A stretch of DNA of 64,000 nt from Sphingomonadales bacterium 39-57-19 (GTDB lineage Bacteria > Pseudomonadota > Alphaproteobacteria > Sphingomonadales > Sphingomonadaceae): positions 186,001 through 250,000 of the forward strand of contig NCJG01000001.1 in the NCBI GenBank assembly GCA_002282385.1, read 5' to 3'. Shown here piece after piece: positions 59,075 through 64,000 of the stretch. The position numbers and the translations under genes were made by a program. The notes beneath the pieces are model-generated. The model worked only from the letters and a program-made list of their open reading frames with translations, did not search any database and was not told the origin of the DNA. Each line of letters opens with the position of its first letter. Within the stretch, counting starts at the first letter, position 1.

Positions 59075-59689
59075 ATGATCACTGCGCTGTTCCTTCCCTT
59101 TATTATCACCACAATGCTGATTGAACTGACCCCGGGGCCGAACATGGCATGGCTCGCCTTCACCAGTGCGACGCAAGGGAAACGGTCCGGTTTCGCCGCT
59201 GTGGCGGGCATTGCAACGGGCCTTGCGATCCTTGCTTTGGCTTCGGCCATGGGGCTTGCCGCGCTCGCAGCCCGCGCACCTTTTGCCTTTAGTTTGCTGC
59301 GCTACGCAGGCGTGGCCTATTTATTGTGGTTGGCATGGCAAACATGGGTGGGGGAGAACGAAGTTGCGACCGGTGAAATCGACGCGACGGCAATGGCAGC
59401 ATGGTTCCGCCACGGCTTGCTGCTAAACTTACTGAACCCAAAGGCCGCAGTGTTTTTTGTCACGGTCCTGCCAGCCTATATCGCAACGAATGCGCCGATT
59501 GTTCCGCAGACCATGCTGCTGTCCGCCAGCTATGTCGCGATTGCGACAGTGGTGCACCTCGTCATCGTTGCGTTGGCGGCGCAGGCGCATGGATGGATGA
59601 CACTGGGCAACCGCCGGAACCAAGTGCGCCGTATATTTGCGGTTCTGTTGGCGATGGTCGCAATCTGGTTCTTGGTGAGCACCGCCTAA
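59075..59689 (+). CDS. LysE-family exporter
   Basis: A 204-residue inner-membrane protein with about six hydrophobic segments. LIELTPGPNMAWLAF near the N-terminus is the RhtB/LysE signature, and GLLLNLLNPKAAVFFVTVLP is the second family motif. It should export an amino acid or derivative. I start it at 59075, where family similarity begins; the open frame extends to 59009 without a good ribosome site. The neighbours do not reveal the substrate. Confidence 0.83.
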   Translation: MITALFLPFIITTMLIELTPGPNMAWLAFTSATQGKRSGFAAVAGIATGLAILALASAMGLAALAARAPFAFSLLRYAGVAYLLWLAWQTWVGENEVATGEIDATAMAAWFRHGLLLNLLNPKAAVFFVTVLPAYIATNAPIVPQTMLLSASYVAIATVVHLVIVALAAQAHGWMTLGNRRNQVRRIFAVLLAMVAIWFLVSTA

Positions 59690-59726
59690 CGCTATTTTCC
59701 TGAACATTGCAGGCGCGCAAAAAGCC

Positions 59727-60875
59727 TTAGCGATAGCGCAACATAGAGCGGTTAAGCTGTGCGACGGATTTGACGCCCATCAATCGCATGTCACGATCAA
59801 TTTCGTCGCGCAATTTGCCAACGATACGTTCAACACCGGGTTGGCCCGCTGCGGCCAATGCGTAAAGATATAGCCGTCCGCCCGAGCATGCTGTGGCGCC
59901 TGCTGCCAGCGCCTTTAATACATGGCTGCCGCGCTGCACGCCGCCGTCGCAGATGATGTCGATTTTACCGCCAACGGCGTCGGCGATTTCGGAAATCTGG
60001 TCGAATGGCGACCGCGATCCGTCCAATTGCCGTCCGCCGTGGTTGGAGACCATGATCGCCGTCGCGCCTATGTCGACAGCGCGCTTTGCATCATCAACGG
60101 ACATGATGCCCTTTAAGCAAAATTCGCCGCCCCAGTCGGACCGGACTTTCTCCGCCATTTTCCAATCCATTGATGTGTCGAGCATCGTGTTGAAATATTC
60201 GGCCACAGACACCGCGACATTGGTCCCTGCGTCAACATGTGTCTGCAGGTTGGGAAGCGAGAATTTCTCCCGGAACATATAGTTCAGCGCCCATGATGGA
60301 TGGATCGCGTAGCTCAGCACCGATGCAGGTGTGAAGCGCGGGGGTGAGGTGAAGCCACTGCGCAGGCAGCGTTCCCGGTTGCCCGATACGATCGTATCGA
60401 CGGTTAACGCGATGGCATCAAATTTCGCGGCTTTACAGCGTTCGATCATCGACGCGTTCAGGCCTTTGTCCTTGTGAATATACAGCTGAAACAGTTTTGG
60501 CGTCTTGATGCGTTCGCCGACTTCCTCAATGCTCACCGTGGCCAGCGATGAAATGCCGAACCATGTGTTAAACTGCTGCGCCACGGCGGCAACGGCGCGT
60601 TCACCTTGCCAATGGAATAAGCGTTGCAACGCGGTCGGCGATAGCATGAGCGGCATGGCAATTTCTTTGCCCATGACACGCACTTTTGTGTCGATATCTG
60701 AAACGCCCGCGAGCACATTGGGCACAAGATCGCAGTCGTCGAACGCCGCACTGTTGCGACCTTTCGTCCGCTCATCATCGGCTGCGCCGTCGATATAGTT
60801 GAAGATAGGTGACGGCAGGCGCGACTTCGCCAGCTGGCGAAAATCGGCGACATTATGACAATCATTCAAACGCAT
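59727..60875 (-). CDS. FMN-dependent alpha-hydroxy acid dehydrogenase (LldD-like)
   Basis: The 382-residue flavoenzyme oxidises L-lactate or a related 2-hydroxy acid. FNYIDGAADDERT near the N-terminus, LFQLYIHKDKG, LTVDTIVSGNRERCLRSGF and the catalytic SNHGGRQLDG with IDIICDGGVQRGSHVLKALAAGA, described by DGGVQRG, are the family motifs. All key residues are present. It could be L-lactate dehydrogenase; mandelate or glycolate oxidase-like activity cannot be excluded. It is divergent from the 3-hydroxybutyrate dehydrogenase gene, and an inverted repeat lies between them. Confidence 0.88.
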   Translation of the reverse strand: MRLNDCHNVADFRQLAKSRLPSPIFNYIDGAADDERTKGRNSAAFDDCDLVPNVLAGVSDIDTKVRVMGKEIAMPLMLSPTALQRLFHWQGERAVAAVAQQFNTWFGISSLATVSIEEVGERIKTPKLFQLYIHKDKGLNASMIERCKAAKFDAIALTVDTIVSGNRERCLRSGFTSPPRFTPASVLSYAIHPSWALNYMFREKFSLPNLQTHVDAGTNVAVSVAEYFNTMLDTSMDWKMAEKVRSDWGGEFCLKGIMSVDDAKRAVDIGATAIMVSNHGGRQLDGSRSPFDQISEIADAVGGKIDIICDGGVQRGSHVLKALAAGATACSGGRLYLYALAAAGQPGVERIVGKLRDEIDRDMRLMGVKSVAQLNRSMLRYR

Positions 60876-60952
60876 GCGGCGCTTATGACAGGCCTTTTAT
60901 AAAATTGCACCTATTTGGTCTTGGCATTCTGCCATATTGTCCTGCACCAACA

Positions 60953-60977
60953 TTGCGTTTAGCGATGTTCAACGCAA
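60953..60977. promoter_or_regulatory. Inverted repeat between lldD-like and bdhA genes
   Basis: TTGCGTT (60953-60959), 11 bases, AACGCAA (60971-60977). The perfect 7-bp dyad lies 35 bases before the bdhA start and about 78 bases from the lldD-like start; it could be an operator for one or both genes. No matching regulator gene is adjacent. Confidence 0.4.
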
Positions 60978-61011
60978 ATAAAGTCCATCCCTAATGCAAA
61001 GGCTATCTCCC

Positions 61012-61797
61012 ATGTTCCTCCAAGGCAAAACGGCGCTTATCACTGGTTCAACATCTGGCATTGGATTGGGTTATGCGCGTGCACTGGCGGCCGAGGGCGC
61101 CAATGTGATGATCAACGGTTTTGGTGATGCAGATGCCATACAAGGCTATGTCGCGGAACTCGCCGCGGCAAGCGGTGGCAAAGCGCTCCATTCCGGCGCG
61201 GATATGATGAAACCAGATGAAATCAGGGCGATGGTCGCCGAATGTAGCGAGAAACTGGGATCGCCTGATATTTTGATCAACAATGCGGGTATCCAGCATG
61301 TTGCGCCGGTTGATGAATTCCCTGAAGATAAATGGGACGCAATCATGTCGATCATTTTGTCGTCCGCGTTCCATACCACGAAAGCTGCCTTGCCCGCGAT
61401 GAAGGCAAAGGGGTGGGGCAGGGTCATCAACACCGGTTCGATGCACAGCCTTGTCGCGTCACCGTTTAAGTCGGCGTATAACGCGGCAAAGCACGGCCTG
61501 GCGGGCTTTAGCAAAACTGTTGCGCTTGAGGTCGCGACGCAGGGCATAACCGTTAACAATATCTGCCCGGGATATGTGTGGACGTCATTGGTTGAAAACC
61601 AAATTCCCGATACGATGAAGGCACGTGGATTGACGCGCGAACAGGTCATTAACGATGTGTTGTTAGCCAACCAACCGCAGAAAAAATTTGTTCAGGTGGA
61701 ACAATTGGCGGCTTTGGCGGTGTTCCTGTGCCGCGATGAGGCCAGCGCGATTACCGGAACGAACCTATCGGTCGATGGTGGCTGGACTGCCCAATAA
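61012..61797 (+). CDS. bdhA: D-3-hydroxybutyrate dehydrogenase
   Basis: The 261-residue SDR enzyme interconverts 3-hydroxybutyrate and acetoacetate, as in PHB turnover. TGSTSGIGLGYARALA (cofactor loop), NNAGIQHVAPVDEFP, and SAYNAAKHGLAGFSKT (Tyr-x-x-x-Lys) fit BdhA closely, and GWTAQ is a common ending. AAAGG at 60998-61002 precedes the ATG at 61012, preferred over one at 60994. It suggests use of PHB or ketone-body carbon, in line with aceA nearby. Confidence 0.92.
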   Translation: MFLQGKTALITGSTSGIGLGYARALAAEGANVMINGFGDADAIQGYVAELAAASGGKALHSGADMMKPDEIRAMVAECSEKLGSPDILINNAGIQHVAPVDEFPEDKWDAIMSIILSSAFHTTKAALPAMKAKGWGRVINTGSMHSLVASPFKSAYNAAKHGLAGFSKTVALEVATQGITVNNICPGYVWTSLVENQIPDTMKARGLTREQVINDVLLANQPQKKFVQVEQLAALAVFLCRDEASAITGTNLSVDGGWTAQ

Positions 61798-61813
61798 ATC
61801 TTGGCTTCTGGGT

Positions 61814-62272
61814 TCACTGCGAAAGGATGACGCGCGTCTCGGTGTCCTCCTCCTCTTTCTCCTCATCGTCTTGGGGAGGTGCGCCCGGCATGCTAAATAC
61901 AGGTGGCTTATAGCCATTTGTGTGACTTTGGGGTGCGTCCGGATTTTCCCTCTCTGATCGCGGGGATACGCCAAATGGCAATCCGAAATCGGCTTGAATT
62001 GGTCTGCCGTCAATCGATGGCGCGCCGGTTATAAATCCAACAGAAACCCCAGAATCGAATGGAACAGGCGGCGGGGATGGCGGCGGAGATGGTAACGGTG
62101 CTGTTGGTTCGGGCGGCGGGGCGTTAACTTCTGCGTTTGCGATATCTGCGGCTTCGCGGGGTGCAACGGGATCGCCCTGCGGAATGACCACGGTGATGAA
62201 CCCGGTGACCGACAGAACCCCAAGCAAGATTTTTAGAGTATTGTCCACGCGCCCCGGCCTGTTTGGTTGCAA
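61814..62272 (-). CDS. Proline-rich membrane-anchored protein of unknown function
   Basis: A product of up to 152 residues with one hydrophobic segment (about 13-30), then a strongly proline-rich region (about 50-70) and a very acidic C-terminus (DDEEKEEEDTETR). The overall plan recalls TonB-like or envelope-spanning proteins, but no TonB C-terminal domain is present and I do not recognise a family. The frame opens with TTG at 62272; a GTG at 62248 is an alternative start, and no ribosome site decides. It is followed by the convergent bdhA. Confidence 0.55.
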   Translation of the reverse strand: MQPNRPGRVDNTLKILLGVLSVTGFITVVIPQGDPVAPREAADIANAEVNAPPPEPTAPLPSPPPSPPPVPFDSGVSVGFITGAPSIDGRPIQADFGLPFGVSPRSERENPDAPQSHTNGYKPPVFSMPGAPPQDDEEKEEEDTETRVILSQ

Positions 62273-62327
62273 GGGGGATATACCAACGGCCTTAAGAAAA
62301 TATTAGCGACGATGCGTTGGCCGATAG

Positions 62328-62357
62328 AAAAAACCGCCGACATTGCTGCCGGCGGTT
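62328..62357 (-). terminator. Intrinsic terminator after the aceA-small gene unit
   Basis: On the minus strand AACCGCCG (complement of 62350-62357) pairs with CGGCGGTT (62332-62339) and is followed by a TTTTTT tract. It lies about 40 bases beyond the 52-residue gene, supporting that this gene is part of the aceA transcript. Confidence 0.88.
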
Positions 62358-62397
62358 AGGTGTTTTCCTCCCCAGGAAAACTCGTAAATATCTGCGC

Positions 62398-62556
62398 TTA
62401 CTTGCCGCCTGCACTCCCCAAACGGTGGTAGAGGCGGGCAAATTTGATCGACTCCGGCTGATCCTTGATCGCTTCCAGATAGTGGACCAAGGCTTGCCTC
62501 AAAAGCGTGAGGTCCTCGGTCGACAAAACGGCGCGGGCGCGTGCTGGTTCGCTCAT
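62398..62556 (-). CDS. Small helical protein downstream of aceA
   Basis: A 52-codon gene between the aceA stop and a strong terminator. It has an excellent AAAGGTG 6 bases before the ATG, which is unlikely by chance. The peptide contains the predicted amphipathic helix LTLLRQALVHYLEAIKD and then SIKFARLYHRLG, with no cysteine or membrane segment. I do not recognise a family. Its position suggests that it is co-transcribed with isocitrate lyase and could be a partner or regulator of it, but this is speculative. Confidence 0.72.
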   Translation of the reverse strand: MSEPARARAVLSTEDLTLLRQALVHYLEAIKDQPESIKFARLYHRLGSAGGK

Positions 62557-62569
62557 GGATTCACCTTTC

Positions 62570-64000
62570 TTACGCTGCGTTGCTGAACTGGTTCATGGTA
62601 TTGTCTTTACCACCGGCCTTAAGCGCCGCTTCGCCAGCGAAATATTCCTTATGTTCGTCGCCAATGTCGGAACCTGACATGTTCTGGTGCTTAACACAGG
62701 CGATGCCTTGGCGGATTTCCTTGCGTTGGACGCCGGCAACATAGCCAAGCATACCCATCTCGCCGAAATAATCCTTCGCCAGATTGTCCGTGCTCAATGC
62801 CGCGGTGTGATATGTTGGCAAGGTAATCAGGTGGTGGAAAATGCCCGCGCGCTTTGCAGAATCGCGTTGGAAATTCTGGATCCACATATCGGCTTGGCTG
62901 CCCAATTCGGTTTCGTCATATGATGCGCTCATCAGGTTTGCGCGGTCGTAAGCCGACACGTCCTTACCTTCAGCAGCCCAGGCGTCGAACACCTGCTGAC
63001 GGAAATTGAGTGTCCAGTTGAAGCTTGGCGAGTTGTTATATGCCAATTTGGCGTTGGGAACGACTTCGCGGATACGGTCGACCATGCCGGCAATCTGTTC
63101 AATGTGCGGCTTTTCGGTTTCTATCCAAATAAGGTCGGCGCCGTTCTGCAGCGATGTGATGCAATCCAACACGCACCGGTCTTCGCCTGTTCCTGAACGG
63201 AATTGGAAAAGGTTGGAGGGCAAACGCTTTGGCTTCAAAAGCTTCCCATTGCGGTTCAGGATGACATCGCCATTTTGCGCGGTGCTTGGGTCGATTTCTT
63301 CGCAATCGAGGAAGCTGTTGTACAAGTCGCCAAGGTCGCCAGCTTCTTTCGATACCGCGATCTGCTTGGTAAGGCCTGCACCCAAGGAGTCCGTGCGCGC
63401 AACGATGATGCCATCAGGAACGCCCAGCTCGAGGAACGCATAGCGGCAGGCCCGAATTTTCTGCAGAAAATCTTCATGCGGGACGGTCACTTTGCCATCT
63501 TGGTGGCCACATTGTTTTTCGTCCGAAACCTGATTTTCGATCTGCAATGCACATGCACCCGCTTCGATCATCTTCTTGGCCAGAAGATAGGTTGCTTCGG
63601 CATTGCCGAAACCTGCGTCAATGTCCGCGATGATCGGTACGACGTGGGTTTCATGGTTTTCGATTTTGGCAAGCGCCTGTGCTTCCTTAGCCGCGTCATT
63701 AGCTGCACGGGCGTCATCAAGGTCCTTGAAGAGCAGGTTGAGCTCACGGCTGTCCGCTTGACGCAGGAACGTGTAAAGTTCGCCGATCAGGGCCGGGACG
63801 CTCGTTTTTTCATGCATCGATTGGTCGGGCAGTGGGCCAAACTCGCTGCGCAGCGCCGCGATCATCCAACCCGACAGGTAAAGATAGCGCTTTTTGGTTG
63901 TGCCGAAATGCTTCTTGATCGAAATCATCTTCTGCTGGGCAATGAACCCGTGCCAGCAACCCAGCGACTGCGTGTATTGTGCGGGGTCAGCATCATAAGC
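62570..64000 (-). CDS. aceA: Isocitrate lyase (5' end outside the window)
   Basis: The first enzyme of the glyoxylate bypass cleaves isocitrate into succinate and glyoxylate. The frame is open to the window end with no start codon needed: the segment before 63928 reads LGCWHGFIAQQKM, a conserved part of the enzyme, so the gene begins beyond 64000. The catalytic loop is KQCGHQDGK, the form found in the P. aeruginosa-type subgroup rather than KKCGH. VPIIADIDAGFGNAEATY and WIETEKPHIEQIAGM are also typical. A small gene follows before the terminator. Confidence 0.95.
   Translation of the reverse strand, partial: AYDADPAQYTQSLGCWHGFIAQQKMISIKKHFGTTKKRYLYLSGWMIAALRSEFGPLPDQSMHEKTSVPALIGELYTFLRQADSRELNLLFKDLDDARAANDAAKEAQALAKIENHETHVVPIIADIDAGFGNAEATYLLAKKMIEAGACALQIENQVSDEKQCGHQDGKVTVPHEDFLQKIRACRYAFLELGVPDGIIVARTDSLGAGLTKQIAVSKEAGDLGDLYNSFLDCEEIDPSTAQNGDVILNRNGKLLKPKRLPSNLFQFRSGTGEDRCVLDCITSLQNGADLIWIETEKPHIEQIAGMVDRIREVVPNAKLAYNNSPSFNWTLNFRQQVFDAWAAEGKDVSAYDRANLMSASYDETELGSQADMWIQNFQRDSAKRAGIFHHLITLPTYHTAALSTDNLAKDYFGEMGMLGYVAGVQRKEIRQGIACVKHQNMSGSDIGDEHKEYFAGEAALKAGGKDNTMNQFSNAA

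Overview
The window is a gene-dense chromosomal segment of an alphaproteobacterium, most likely a member of Sphingomonadales (Sphingomonadaceae or Erythrobacteraceae type). The grounds are the run lapA-pyrF-trpF-trpB-trpA-accD-folC, the run bamD-recN-ligA, a large outer-membrane TonB-dependent receptor, a P. aeruginosa-type isocitrate lyase, and short palindromic repeats of a kind I recall from this order. No prophage, insertion sequence, CRISPR array, rRNA or tRNA gene was seen. No gap longer than 300 bases lacks a gene.

Layout. 1-4.8 kb: tail of an unknown gene, a Cu/Zn superoxide dismutase lipoprotein, two unrelated L,D-transpeptidase-type proteins, and a MerR regulator with a palindromic site next to an acyl-CoA dehydrogenase. 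4.8-13.4 kb: MFS transporter-cysK pair, a TPR/aspartyl-hydroxylase protein, a UvrD-type helicase, an MHS-type transporter, and rluB-rsmD. 13.5-22.6 kb: an AmpG-like permease, then the minus-strand tryptophan/pyrimidine/fatty-acid/folate operon, with purB upstream. 22.7-31 kb: TonB receptor, parC, a collapsed GGDEF-EAL remnant, a cca/NUDIX/DUF1285 cluster and a GNAT enzyme. 31-45 kb: DUF1499 protein, a sugar-dehydrogenase-like lipoprotein, then the rimP-nusA-ylxR-infB-rbfA-(hydrolase-tdk-DUF6491)-truB-rpsO-pnp translation and RNA-metabolism superoperon. 45-50.3 kb: bamD-recN-lipoprotein-ligA. 50.3-64 kb: phhA, an SDR/B3 metallo-beta-lactamase/prmA operon, a soluble chemoreceptor, sdhCDA without sdhB, an LLM oxidoreductase, a LysE exporter, an FMN lactate-dehydrogenase-like enzyme, 3-hydroxybutyrate dehydrogenase, a proline-rich membrane-anchored protein, a 52-codon gene and the 3' part of aceA.

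How it fits together. Most genes are housekeeping genes in tightly coupled operons with ATGA, GTGA or TGATG junctions. Carbon metabolism genes point to use of fatty acids, acetate, hydroxybutyrate and lactate (acyl-CoA dehydrogenase, aceA, bdhA, lldD-like, sdh). No complete new multi-gene system was recognised. The most unusual signals are a palindromic repeat inserted in frame inside truB, a sister repeat between rpsO and pnp, a GGDEF-EAL gene collapsed to 55 codons, an intact class B3 metallo-beta-lactamase in a prmA operon, and several perfect inverted repeats near promoters.
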